Shown one piece after another: positions 24,768-33,541 of a stretch of DNA of 64,000 bases (position 1 is the first letter of the stretch; each line of letters begins with the position of its first letter). A program made the position numbers and the translations under genes. The notes below the pieces were generated by a model. It ran no database searches. It had not been told where the DNA came from and saw nothing but the letters and a program-made list of their open reading frames with translations. The stretch is from Aliivibrio_A sp016764915 (GTDB lineage Bacteria > Pseudomonadota > Gammaproteobacteria > Enterobacterales > Vibrionaceae): the NCBI GenBank assembly GCA_965224595.1, contig OZ245058.1, forward strand, positions 62,001 through 126,000. Reading direction: 5' to 3'.

Positions 24768-27041
24768 ATGACCGATCTTTCTTTAGAAGGTGTTGAGCAG
24801 ATACCACTGCGTACGTTTACCGAAGACGCCTATTTAAATTACTCCATGTACGTCATCATGGATCGTGCTTTACCCTATATTGGTGATGGCCTTAAACCCG
24901 TACAACGCCGTATTATTTTTGCGATGTCAGAATTGGGTTTGTCTGCAAATGCAAAATACAAAAAATCAGCACGTACTGTTGGTGATGTTTTAGGTAAGTA
25001 TCACCCACATGGTGATTCAGCTTGTTATGAAGCCATGGTATTGATGGCACAGCCTTTCTCATATCGTTATCCTTTGGTTGATGGTCAAGGAAATTGGGGG
25101 GCGCCAGATGACCCTAAATCCTTTGCGGCGATGCGTTATACTGAATCAAAACTTTCTAAGTTTGCCGATGTACTGCTGGGTGAACTTGCGCAAGGTACCG
25201 TAGAGTGGCAGCCAAATTTTGATGGCACCATGAACGAACCTGTCACCTTACCTGCTCGATTACCCCATATCTTATTAAATGGTATTACCGGTATTGCTGT
25301 GGGTATGGCGACCGATATACCACCTCATAATGTTCGTGAAGTTGCTAATGCTACGATTCATTTGATTGATAATCCTAAAGCGGATCTTGATCAAGTGATG
25401 GAGTATATTAAAGGGCCTGATTATCCAACTGAAGCTGAAATCATTTCACCAGAAGTTGAGATGAAGAAGATCTATCGTACTGGGCGTGGCAGCATTAAAA
25501 TGCGCGCGGTATGGCATAAAGAGGGGGCTGATATTGTTATTACGGCCCTTCCACATCAAGTCTCTGGTTCTAAATTGCTTGAGCAAATTGCCAATCAAAT
25601 GCGAGCTAAAAAGCTGCCGATGGTTGACGATTTACGTGATGAGTCTGATCATGAAAACCCAACTCGTATTGTTGTGGTTCCTAAATCAAACCGCATTGAT
25701 TGTGATCAGTTGATGAATCATCTATTTGCTTCTACGGAGCTTGAAAAAAGCTTCCGAGTAAACTTGAACATGATCGGTCTTGATGAGCGTCCTCAAGTGA
25801 AAAACTTGGTGATGATCTTAAATGAGTGGATTGAGTTTCGTCGTGGGACTATTCGCCGTCGATTGCAATACCGATTAGATAAAGTACTGGCAAGGTTACA
25901 CATTTTAGATGGACTATTAGCTGCTTACTTAAACATCGATGAAGTGATTGAAATTATTCGTGCTGAAGAGAGTCCCAAACAAGTGTTTATGGACCGGTTC
26001 GGACTGTCTGCAATTCAATCAGAAGCGATACTCGAGATTAAACTTCGCCAACTGGCCAAATTGGAAGAGGTGAAGATCCGAGCAGAGCAAGATGAATTAG
26101 CTACGGAGCGAGATAAACTTGAAAAACTCTTAGGGTCAGAGCGCCGTCTTAATACTTTAATGAAAAAAGAGATCCAAGCCGATGCCGATAAATTTGGCGA
26201 CGATCGACGCTCACCTATCATTGAGCGTGCAGAAGCAAAAGCAATGACTGAACGTGATTTGATCCCAAGTGAAGCAATTACGGTTATCCTTTCTGAGAAA
26301 GGATGGATTCGACATGCGAAAGGTCATGATGTTGATCCTGAAACTCTTAACTATAAATCAGGGGATGAGTACTTAACTCATGCTCGTGGTAAGAGTCATC
26401 TACCTGCCGTGTTTATTGGCTCAAACGGTCGAAGTTATGCACTCGAGTCGCACTCTCTTCCTTCTGCAAGGAGTCAAGGGGAACCAATTACTGGGCGTTT
26501 AAATGTCACTGCAGATAGCAGTATTCGTCAAGTAGTTATGGGCAGTGAAGAGCAAGCATGGTTAATGGGCTCTGATGCGGGTTATGGTTTTGTTTGTAAA
26601 GGCAGTGATATGCTGTCAAAAAATAAGAGTGGTAAAGCATTATTATCACTGCCAGAAAACTCGAATATAATGCCTCCTGAAAAAGTGGCAGACTTGAATA
26701 ATGATGAAATTCTAGCCATTACTAACGAAGGGCGGATGTTGCTGTTCCCAATTAAGGACTTGCCACAACTTGGCAAAGGAAAAGGCAATAAAATAATCAA
26801 TATACCTGCGGCGCGCTCTAAAGCGAGGGATGAGTTCTTGTCTCATCTTATTGCTTTACCGCAAGGAGCTGCTGTCACGTTGTATGCAGGTAAACGAAAG
26901 CTTGGTTTAAAAGTGAGCGATCTTGAAAATTTCCGCGGTGAACGTGGTCGACGTGGTAGCTTGTTGCCAAGAGGATTGCAGCGAGTGACTCGAATTGAAG
27001 TTGAGCTTGCCTCTACAGTGATTGCTGATACTGAAAGCTAA
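24768..27041 (+). CDS. parC: ParC, DNA topoisomerase IV subunit A
   Basis: Breakage-reunion subunit of topoisomerase IV. The 757-residue product (E. coli 752) opens with the GyrA/ParC winged-helix domain; the active-site Tyr is in AAMRYTE near residue 122. The quinolone-determining segment HPHGDSACYEAM carries the sensitive-type residues S84 and E88. A coiled-coil follows (about 380-480) and a C-terminal beta-pinwheel domain from about 500. Gene order parE-parC is direct, unlike E. coli where other genes intervene. A terminator follows the stop. Confidence 0.97.
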   Translation: MTDLSLEGVEQIPLRTFTEDAYLNYSMYVIMDRALPYIGDGLKPVQRRIIFAMSELGLSANAKYKKSARTVGDVLGKYHPHGDSACYEAMVLMAQPFSYRYPLVDGQGNWGAPDDPKSFAAMRYTESKLSKFADVLLGELAQGTVEWQPNFDGTMNEPVTLPARLPHILLNGITGIAVGMATDIPPHNVREVANATIHLIDNPKADLDQVMEYIKGPDYPTEAEIISPEVEMKKIYRTGRGSIKMRAVWHKEGADIVITALPHQVSGSKLLEQIANQMRAKKLPMVDDLRDESDHENPTRIVVVPKSNRIDCDQLMNHLFASTELEKSFRVNLNMIGLDERPQVKNLVMILNEWIEFRRGTIRRRLQYRLDKVLARLHILDGLLAAYLNIDEVIEIIRAEESPKQVFMDRFGLSAIQSEAILEIKLRQLAKLEEVKIRAEQDELATERDKLEKLLGSERRLNTLMKKEIQADADKFGDDRRSPIIERAEAKAMTERDLIPSEAITVILSEKGWIRHAKGHDVDPETLNYKSGDEYLTHARGKSHLPAVFIGSNGRSYALESHSLPSARSQGEPITGRLNVTADSSIRQVVMGSEEQAWLMGSDAGYGFVCKGSDMLSKNKSGKALLSLPENSNIMPPEKVADLNNDEILAITNEGRMLLFPIKDLPQLGKGKGNKIINIPAARSKARDEFLSHLIALPQGAAVTLYAGKRKLGLKVSDLENFRGERGRRGSLLPRGLQRVTRIEVELASTVIADTES

Positions 27042-27080
27042 TCATTAAAACCGCTATGTTATACTGTCATTAAATATACA

Positions 27081-27107
27081 AAAGCCCTCAATTAATGAGG
27101 GCTTTTT
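27081..27107. terminator. Terminator between convergent parC and degS
   Basis: AAAGCCCTC, seven-base loop, GAGGGCTTT and TT; the A-tract on the left also serves degS. Confidence 0.85.
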
Positions 27108-27124
27108 AGTATAAGATGTTTAAA

Positions 27125-28174
27125 CTACTCTTGAGTGTCCTCTTCAATAGTCACCGTTAAGATCATTTTTTTACCTTTTCTAATGATCTCCATTGGAACC
27201 GTGATACCAGGTCTAAGCTCTGAAACAATATCGAGTACACTCTGCCTGCCCGTCACTTTTTTGTTATCAATAGCAATCAACAAGTCCTGAATTTGGAACC
27301 CTGCCTTTTCTGCAGGGCCATAAGGTGCCATTCCAACAACCAAAATGCCACGTATCTGCTCAGTATTCATTAAACGAGCCATTACCGGGTTGATATCACG
27401 GCCATCTATTCCGATATAACCACGAATAACACGTCCATCAGCAATGATTTTTCGCATTACGGTATCGGCCAATTTGTATGGGATAGCAAAAGAGATGCCG
27501 TAAGTTTCAAGATCGGTCGCTTGTTGAAATGAGGCAGTATTAATGCCGACGAGCTCACCATTTGAGTTAACCAGAGCGCCCCCCGAGTTTCCCTGATTGA
27601 TTGCAGCATCGGTTTGAATAAAACTCTGTCTTCCCCATGAACTTAACCCGTTTCTACCAGTGGCTGAAATAATACCAAAGGTGGTGGTTTGACCTAAGTT
27701 ATAGGGGTTGCCGATGGCTAATACCACATCACCTATCTCTGCATTATAAGCAGAGTTAAGAGGAATCACCGGGAGGTTATTATCTTTTATGCGCAAAAGA
27801 GCAAGGTCGGTGCGTTTGTCTTTTCCGACTAATTGAGCATTAAAAAAACGACCGTCTTGTAGGGCTGCGATAACTTGGTCTGCTCCAGCGACAACATGAT
27901 AGTTAGTAATGATGTAACCATTTTTACTCACGATGACACCAGAACCTAGACCTTGAGTGTCGAGTTTTAAGCGGTCGCCATTGCTATACTGTCGGCTGTA
28001 GATATTAACAACGGCTGGTGCTGCTCGTCGAACGGCTGAGTTATAGGATTCATGAGACTTTACCGACATGGACTGATTGGGCACTAGCATGTTAGTACGT
28101 AGGTTAGGAATAGCAAAAAGTAGCACTGCAGCGGTGGCAATACCGATGAAAATCGAACGGATTAAAAATGCCAA
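27125..28174 (-). CDS. degS: DegS, inner-membrane serine protease initiating the sigma-E response
   Basis: Periplasmic HtrA-family protease tethered to the inner membrane; when its PDZ domain binds misfolded porin C-termini it cuts RseA. One N-terminal membrane anchor (about residues 5-24) is followed by a trypsin-like domain with the triad H93 (NYHVV), D123 (RTDLAL) and S197 (GNSGGAL), and a single PDZ domain (about 255-345). 349 residues with one PDZ distinguishes it from DegQ upstream. The degQ-degS order on one strand is conserved in gammaproteobacteria. Confidence 0.95.
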   Translation of the reverse strand: MAFLIRSIFIGIATAAVLLFAIPNLRTNMLVPNQSMSVKSHESYNSAVRRAAPAVVNIYSRQYSNGDRLKLDTQGLGSGVIVSKNGYIITNYHVVAGADQVIAALQDGRFFNAQLVGKDKRTDLALLRIKDNNLPVIPLNSAYNAEIGDVVLAIGNPYNLGQTTTFGIISATGRNGLSSWGRQSFIQTDAAINQGNSGGALVNSNGELVGINTASFQQATDLETYGISFAIPYKLADTVMRKIIADGRVIRGYIGIDGRDINPVMARLMNTEQIRGILVVGMAPYGPAEKAGFQIQDLLIAIDNKKVTGRQSVLDIVSELRPGITVPMEIIRKGKKMILTVTIEEDTQE

Positions 28175-28255
28175 TTAGTTTCTCCTCAAGCAGATCAAGA
28201 TATAAATAGAGCAGTAAAAATGATGTCTGAGAAGAGAATAGCATTGAAAAGAGAG

Positions 28256-28288
28256 GAAAAGTAGTGAAGAGGAGTGTAGCCTCTTCAC
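28256..28288 (-). terminator. Terminator of degQ
   Basis: On the minus strand GTGAAGAGG, seven-base loop, CCTCTTCAC, then TACTTTTCC; a 9-bp perfect stem directly after the degQ stop, suggesting degS has its own promoter in the 127-base gap. Confidence 0.65.
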
Positions 28289-28301
28289 TCTATAACGGTA
28301 A

Positions 28302-29669
28302 TTATCGAACGACTAAATAGAGGTTTTGATCGCCTCGTTGGATATTAAGAGCAAGTACCCCTGGTTTCGTTTCAAGGATCTCTCTCAGTTGCTTGAGATT
28401 TTTGATTCTCTGCCTATTCACACCAATAATGATATCGCCACTTTCAAGGCCGTACTTTAAAGCTGCAGAATCACTGGCAACACTCGCTACCTTTACGCCT
28501 TGAGCATTATCTTTGCTGCTGCTGTTGACTAATTCAGCGCCAGCTAAACCCGAGTGTAATTTGACCGCGGCGGTCTTTTGTTCTTCCAGTGCTTGTAAAA
28601 CAACGGTGTATTTTTCTTTTTTACCATCACGGATTATACCAAGAGTGATAGTTTTTCCTGCTCCTAATGTGGCTACTTTTGCTCTTAATTCGCTAAAGGT
28701 ACGAATGTTCTTGTTGTTGACCGAGATAATAATATCACCCGCTTTGAGCCCGGATTTTTCCGCTGCACTTTTAGGTAAAACCTGACTAACAAACGCACCA
28801 TGGTTAGTTTTATAACCAAATGCCTCCGCAAGTTCGGCGGTCAATTCACCTCCTTGAACGCCAAGTACCCCGCGTTTTACCTGACCATATTCGATGATTT
28901 GTTCAGATAGATTTTTAACCATATTGGCAGGAATGGCAAAACCGATACCAACATTACCGCCATTAGGGCCGAGTATGGCGGTATTGATACCGATTAGCTC
29001 ACCATTTAAGTTCACTAGAGCGCCGCCAGAATTACCACTGTTTATTGCGGCATCTGTTTGAATGAAATTTTCAAAATTTTCAACATTTAAACCGCTTCTT
29101 CCAAGCGCTGAAATGATCCCAGAGGTAACGGTTTGGCCAAGGCCGAAAGGGTTACCGATGGCAACGGCAAAGTCACCCACTCTCAATTGATTAGAATCAG
29201 CCAATTTTATCTCGGTGAGGTTCTCTTCACTTTTGATTTTTACAATGGCGATGTCAGACATTTCGTCCCCACCGATCAGTTGAGCCTCTTTTTCTCGACC
29301 GTCATGAAGTTGAATTCGTATAGTGTCAGCATTATTAATCACATGGTAATTAGTGACAATATAACCATTAGCAGCATCAATAATTACCCCGGAGCCTAAG
29401 CCTCTAAATGGTCTCTCTTGAACCTGTTCTGCTGGAAAATTTGGGCCAAAGAAGTCACGAAACTGCTCAGGTAGTTGACGAGTTGATACTTGTTTACCTT
29501 CAACAGCAATACTAACAACGGCAGGGGTTACACTCTCGAGCATCGGGGCTAAGCTTGGTAAAGGTTGACCACTTATAGTCAAAGGAAGTGAAGCGTAGGT
29601 TGGAATCGGACTAAAAAGAGCGCTGATGCTTAAGGTAACAGCGCTTAGGACTAGTAGTGGTTTCTTCAT
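28302..29669 (-). CDS. degQ: DegQ, periplasmic serine endoprotease (HtrA family)
   Basis: Periplasmic protease/chaperone. I start at the ATG at 29669 (MKKPLLVLSAVTLSISALF, a Sec signal peptide) with GGAG upstream; the longer frame to 29699 adds residues before the signal. The catalytic triad is H109, D139 and S214 (GNSGGAL), and two PDZ domains follow (about 260-355 and 365-455). Length of 455 equals E. coli DegQ. The short loop before the protease domain, without the long Q-linker, favours DegQ over DegP. Confidence 0.93.
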   Translation of the reverse strand: MKKPLLVLSAVTLSISALFSPIPTYASLPLTISGQPLPSLAPMLESVTPAVVSIAVEGKQVSTRQLPEQFRDFFGPNFPAEQVQERPFRGLGSGVIIDAANGYIVTNYHVINNADTIRIQLHDGREKEAQLIGGDEMSDIAIVKIKSEENLTEIKLADSNQLRVGDFAVAIGNPFGLGQTVTSGIISALGRSGLNVENFENFIQTDAAINSGNSGGALVNLNGELIGINTAILGPNGGNVGIGFAIPANMVKNLSEQIIEYGQVKRGVLGVQGGELTAELAEAFGYKTNHGAFVSQVLPKSAAEKSGLKAGDIIISVNNKNIRTFSELRAKVATLGAGKTITLGIIRDGKKEKYTVVLQALEEQKTAAVKLHSGLAGAELVNSSSKDNAQGVKVASVASDSAALKYGLESGDIIIGVNRQRIKNLKQLREILETKPGVLALNIQRGDQNLYLVVR

Positions 29670-29745
29670 TGAATCGATACTCCAAATGTTGTAGAACAAA
29701 ACTTTGAATACTCAATTATGACAAAAAAAACAGGTAATGGTTCCG

Positions 29746-30192
29746 TTAAGAAGCTGTTGCGTCTTGTGGCTTCTCTTTATAAGTGGTTTTAATTTCATCT
29801 TTCAAAAGGCCAGTAGCACCATTGGCATAATCTTTTGGTTGGTGATGCTCTTCAGTCATTGCGGTCTCTTTTTTGGATGCTTTTGACATATCCTCAATCT
29901 GTTTTGAAAAGGGATTGTCTTGTTGCGGCAGATTTGGCATCAGTTCGGAAGAGGTTTTTGCCATATGTTGGTAAAGCTTGGAAAAATCTTTCGATAAGGT
30001 ATCGAGCATACCAGCACTTGATGCAAAGTGGTCGACAAGCTCTTGACGATACTGCTCTAACTCATATTGAGATTTTTCGAGTTCTTTTTGCAGATCTTTT
30101 TGTTGTTTAAACTGTGGGTTAGTGAAGCGGGCAATAAGAAACCCCAGTCCGACACCGACTAACAAGAATACGAATCCATAGGTCAAAGCCAT
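29746..30192 (-). CDS. zapG: ZapG (YhcB), inner-membrane division/envelope factor, DUF1043
   Basis: Single-span inner-membrane protein linked to divisome and cell-shape control in E. coli. The 148-residue product has an N-terminal membrane segment (about residues 3-21), a long coiled coil (about 28-95) and a disordered polar tail, the family architecture. Divergent from zapE, as in E. coli. Confidence 0.9.
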   Translation of the reverse strand: MALTYGFVFLLVGVGLGFLIARFTNPQFKQQKDLQKELEKSQYELEQYRQELVDHFASSAGMLDTLSKDFSKLYQHMAKTSSELMPNLPQQDNPFSKQIEDMSKASKKETAMTEEHHQPKDYANGATGLLKDEIKTTYKEKPQDATAS

Positions 30193-30328
30193 AAATACTC
30201 CTAAAATTTGAGTCTGAATATTTCGTTCATTAAGTTTACTTTCTTACTATACATGCTCTTTCCATTGCATGGTACTATCAAAGCAGGACCAGATAAGAAT
30301 CAGTGCAACCTAGAGAAGTGTGGTAGGC

Positions 30329-31453
30329 ATGACGCCAATAGAAAAATATCAAATTGATTTAACAACCAATGATTTTCAGTACGATGCAGCGCAAGAACAC
30401 GCTGTTCAATGTTTAAATGACCTCTATTTGCGCTTTGAGCAGTTACAGAATGAGCAATCAAATGGCACTTCACAGCCAACTCAGCATTTTCTGTCTCGAT
30501 TTTTTAAAAAAAAACCATCAGTAAAAACAGTAGAACCGCTACAAGGACTCTATTTTTGGGGCGGGGTAGGGCGTGGTAAAACCTATTTAGTGGATACATT
30601 TTATGAAAGTTTGACCGGTCAGCGAAAAATGCGGGTTCACTTTCATCGATTTATGCAACGTGTCCATGATGAGTTAACTGCACTTGAACATCAATCCGAT
30701 CCATTGTTACTTGTTGCTGACAAATTTAAAGCTGAAGCTGATATTATCTGTTTCGATGAGTTTTTTGTATCAGATATTACGGATGCGATGATCCTCGGCA
30801 CGCTGTTTGAAGCACTATTTTCTAGAGGTATCACGTTAGTTGCGACATCAAACATCCCACCACATGATCTTTATAAAAATGGACTGCAACGAGCTCGTTT
30901 CCTTCCTGCTATAATGTTGATTGAACAACATTGTGAGGTGGTGAATGTCGATAGTGGCATTGACTATCGACTACGTACATTAGAGCAAGCCGAGATTTAT
31001 CATTACCCTCTTGATGAGCAAGCGTCAAAAAATATTAATGCCTATTTTGAACAGCTCTCCTTTGAACCAAGACATTATCATCAGAAGATTGAAATTAATC
31101 ATCGACAGCTGCCGTGTATAGCGGAGTCTGATGGTGTCGTTCATTTTAGTTTTGAGCAGTTATGTCAAAGTGCACGTAGTCAGAAAGATTACATTGAGCT
31201 TTCTAGAATTTACCACACCGTTCTGCTCTCTGATGTAACGATGATGAGTAGGGATACGGATGATGCGGCGAGACGTTTTATTGCGATGGTTGATGAGTTC
31301 TATGAGCGCAATGTTACGCTGATCATTTCAGCGGAAGCTGAACTTGAAGCACTTTACTCGCAAGGCTCACTGGAATTTGAGTTTAAACGCTGTCAGTCAC
31401 GATTGATTGAGATGCAGAGTCATGAATATTTAGCCAAAGACCATCTGCCGTAA
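30329..31453 (+). CDS. zapE: ZapE, AFG1-like division ATPase
   Basis: Cytoplasmic P-loop ATPase associated with the Z-ring under stress in E. coli. From the ATG at 30329 (MTPIEKYQ) the Walker A motif is GGVGRGKT at residues 78-85 and Walker B is IICFDEFFV near 133-141, followed by the arginine-rich AFG1 sensor segment (KNGLQRARFLPAI). A GTG nine bases upstream is an alternative start but matches the family less well. 374 residues, equal to E. coli. Confidence 0.94.
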   Translation: MTPIEKYQIDLTTNDFQYDAAQEHAVQCLNDLYLRFEQLQNEQSNGTSQPTQHFLSRFFKKKPSVKTVEPLQGLYFWGGVGRGKTYLVDTFYESLTGQRKMRVHFHRFMQRVHDELTALEHQSDPLLLVADKFKAEADIICFDEFFVSDITDAMILGTLFEALFSRGITLVATSNIPPHDLYKNGLQRARFLPAIMLIEQHCEVVNVDSGIDYRLRTLEQAEIYHYPLDEQASKNINAYFEQLSFEPRHYHQKIEINHRQLPCIAESDGVVHFSFEQLCQSARSQKDYIELSRIYHTVLLSDVTMMSRDTDDAARRFIAMVDEFYERNVTLIISAEAELEALYSQGSLEFEFKRCQSRLIEMQSHEYLAKDHLP

Positions 31454-31567
31454 CTACAGTGAGGTAATAATAGAAGTAAAAATGGAGCTGAGAGTTCTAT
31501 TTTTGCTTCAAATGGAGAAAAATTGCTTTTTTTTCAGAAAATAGGTGATTTTTTCTCTCCCCTTCTC

Positions 31568-31573
31568 TATAAT
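31568..31573 (+). promoter_or_regulatory. Promoter -10 for rplM-rpsI
   Basis: A consensus TATAAT is followed by a GC-rich discriminator (CCTGCGACCC), as expected for a stringently controlled ribosomal-protein promoter; the -35 at 17-base spacing is weak. The transcript would have a leader of about 130 bases. Confidence 0.55.
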
Positions 31574-31619
31574 CCTGCGACCCACCGTTACTGTAATGGC
31601 AATTTGCCAGAGTGCCAAC

Positions 31620-31661
31620 CACTCGAAGGGGTGATGACTGGGCTCAAAAACAGTGAGATCA
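31620..31661 (+). promoter_or_regulatory. Structured rplM leader, possible L13 autoregulatory target
   Basis: The leader holds a small hairpin with a GAAG loop (CACTC/GGGTG, 31621-31634) followed by a CTCA...TGAG pairing. In E. coli the rplM-rpsI operon is reported to be repressed by L13 at its leader; that this segment does the same is inference. Confidence 0.3.
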
Positions 31662-31711
31662 TGCAATAGCATTTTCTTAAAGTGAACTATTTTAATACGG
31701 GTATTTTTAGC

Positions 31712-32140
31712 ATGAAAACTTTCGTTGCTAAACCAGAAAGCGTAAAACGCGACTGGTATGTTGTTGACGCTGAGGGTAAAACTCTTGGCCGTATCGCAAC
31801 TCAAATTGCATCTCGCCTACGTGGCAAACATAAACCTGAATACACTCCTCACGTAGATACTGGTGATTACATCATCGTTATCAATGCTGAGAAAGTGACG
31901 GTAACTGGTAACAAAGCTGCTGGTAAAATTTACTACAGCCATACTGAGTTCCCAGGCGGACTAAAGTCTATTTCTTTCGAGAAACTGATTCTACGTAAGC
32001 CAGAAATGGTTATCGAACACGCGGTTAAAGGTATGCTTCCACGTGGTCCTCTAGGCCGTGCTATGTACCGTAAACTTAAAGTTTACGCTGGCGCTGAGCA
32101 TAACCATACTGCTCAACAACCACAAGTACTAGACATCTAA
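31712..32140 (+). CDS. rplM: Ribosomal protein L13
   Basis: Large-subunit protein, early 23S rRNA binder. Start at 31712 (MKTFVAKPESVKRDWYVVDA) gives exactly the 142 residues of E. coli L13; the frame continues ten codons upstream but those residues are foreign to the family. Signature regions GKTLGRIA, EYTPHVDTGDYI and KGMLPRGPLGRAMYRKLKVY are intact. The ribosome site is poor. Followed after 13 bases by rpsI. Confidence 0.97.
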   Translation: MKTFVAKPESVKRDWYVVDAEGKTLGRIATQIASRLRGKHKPEYTPHVDTGDYIIVINAEKVTVTGNKAAGKIYYSHTEFPGGLKSISFEKLILRKPEMVIEHAVKGMLPRGPLGRAMYRKLKVYAGAEHNHTAQQPQVLDI

Positions 32141-32153
32141 GGGGATTATTGCA

Positions 32154-32546
32154 ATGGCAGAGAATCAATACTACGGCACTGGTCGCCGTAAAAGTTCAGC
32201 AGCTCGTGTTTTCATGAAACCGGGAACTGGCAACATCGTAATCAACAAGCGTAGCCTTGACGTTTACTTTGGTCGCCCAACAGCACGTATGGTTGTTAAC
32301 CAACCATTAGAGTTAGTTGAAATGACAGATAAAGTAGATCTATTCATCACTGTTTCTGGTGGTGGTATTTCTGGTCAAGCTGGTGCGATCCGTCACGGTA
32401 TCACACGCGCTCTTATGCAGTACGATGAATCATTACGTCCTGTTCTACGTGCCGCTGGCTATGTTACGCGTGACGCTCGTTGCGTTGAACGTAAGAAAGT
32501 TGGTTTACGTAAAGCACGTAAGAAACCACAATTCTCTAAGCGTTAA
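32154..32546 (+). CDS. rpsI: Ribosomal protein S9
   Basis: Small-subunit protein whose C-terminal tail contacts P-site tRNA. 130 residues as in E. coli, with YYGTGRRKSSAARVF at the start, the GQAGAIRHGI segment, and the basic tail ending QFSKR. An AAGGGGAT ribosome site precedes the ATG. Co-transcribed with rplM and closed by a terminator. Confidence 0.97.
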   Translation: MAENQYYGTGRRKSSAARVFMKPGTGNIVINKRSLDVYFGRPTARMVVNQPLELVEMTDKVDLFITVSGGGISGQAGAIRHGITRALMQYDESLRPVLRAAGYVTRDARCVERKKVGLRKARKKPQFSKR

Positions 32547-32580
32547 TATTACGCACCAGTTTACTGGTTTTATTGTGGAA

Positions 32581-32609
32581 AAAGCTCAGCATTTGCTGGG
32601 CTTTTTTTA
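32581..32609 (+). terminator. Terminator of rplM-rpsI
   Basis: AAAGCTCAGC, short loop, GCTGGGCTTT and T run, about 35 bases after the rpsI stop. One G-T pair in the stem. Confidence 0.85.
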
Positions 32610-32950
32610 TACCTACTAATTTGTAAATGTTAAATATATCGTTCTCATTACTGAAAATCCCGGCACTAAGTTGTTAAATAAAGGTTACTAAAAGTGGTGT
32701 GGAAATATCCTTTGAAATAAAAGGGCTATATATCTCACAAATGTTGCAAAAAAGTATCTTTATCTTGTCAAAAAGTGAGCTTTTCTTTATCATTTAGCCG
32801 TTGTGAAGTGACGACATCAATTGCATCCCAGTTTTGTTCACTCAGAAACAAGAATTTTGGTTTTCTGTGTAATCGTACCCTTGGGCATTGGTCGTAACTT
32901 ATAAAATGGAAATAATAAAAATAACGCGAAAGCGATAGTGGAGAATGTGG
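32610..32950 (+). other. Gene-free stretch upstream of petABC
   Basis: No open frame with a ribosome site is visible. It contains the petA promoter (32765-32793) and then a leader of about 150 bases with only one weak hairpin near 32845-32870 (CAGAAAC/GTTTTCTG). Confidence 0.6.
32765..32793 (+). promoter_or_regulatory. Sigma-70 promoter of petABC
   Basis: TTGTCA, exactly 17 bases, TATCAT: five of six matches in each element. The predicted start is near 32800. Confidence 0.65.
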
Positions 32951-33541
32951 ATGAGCAATGCGCCAGTGAATAACGGTAGACGCCGCTTCCTGACCGCAAC
33001 GACAGCTGTTGTTGGAGGGCTAGGTGCAGTAGGTGTAGCTGTTCCTTTTATTAAATCATGGAATCCGAGCGAAAGAGCTAAGGCTGCTGGTGCTCCGGTT
33101 GAAATTGATATTAGTAAAATTAAAGATGGTCAAATGGTACGCGTTGAGTGGCGCGGCAAACCAGTATGGGTTGTTCGTCGCAGTCAGGCCATTTTGGATG
33201 TTTTAGATAGTCTTGGTGAGCAGTTGCGTGATCCTGAATCAGGTGAACCACAGCAACCAGGCTATGCACAAAATCAGTACCGATCTTTAAAGCCAGAAAT
33301 TTTTCTTGCGGTAGGTATTTGTACACACCTAGGTTGTTCCCCTACCTACCTACCTGACAGTTTTAGTGAGCAGGTTGAAGGGGTTAGTTCTGGTTTCTTC
33401 TGCCCATGTCATGGTTCTAAATTTGATATGGCAGGGCGTGTGTTCCAAGGCGTACCTGCACCATTGAATCTAGTTATCCCGCCGCATCAATATTTGAGTG
33501 ATACTCGAATTATTATCGGCACAGATGGAGGAGATGCATAA
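32951..33541 (+). CDS. petA: PetA, Rieske iron-sulfur subunit of cytochrome bc1
   Basis: 2Fe-2S subunit of the ubiquinol-cytochrome c reductase. I use the ATG at 32951 (MSNAPVNNGRRRF) because GGAG is seven bases upstream; the ATG at 32945 would be one base from it. A twin-arginine-like N-terminus (GRRRFLTATT) and membrane anchor (about 17-33) are followed by cluster ligands C124/H126 (CTHLGC) and C151/H154 (CPCHG), with C129 and C153 for the disulfide. 196 residues. Its stop overlaps the petB start by one base. Confidence 0.96.
   Translation: MSNAPVNNGRRRFLTATTAVVGGLGAVGVAVPFIKSWNPSERAKAAGAPVEIDISKIKDGQMVRVEWRGKPVWVVRRSQAILDVLDSLGEQLRDPESGEPQQPGYAQNQYRSLKPEIFLAVGICTHLGCSPTYLPDSFSEQVEGVSSGFFCPCHGSKFDMAGRVFQGVPAPLNLVIPPHQYLSDTRIIIGTDGGDA

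Noticed and set aside
24999..25031. Quinolone-resistance changes in parC
   Set aside because: The determining residues are Ser84 and Glu88, the sensitive type.
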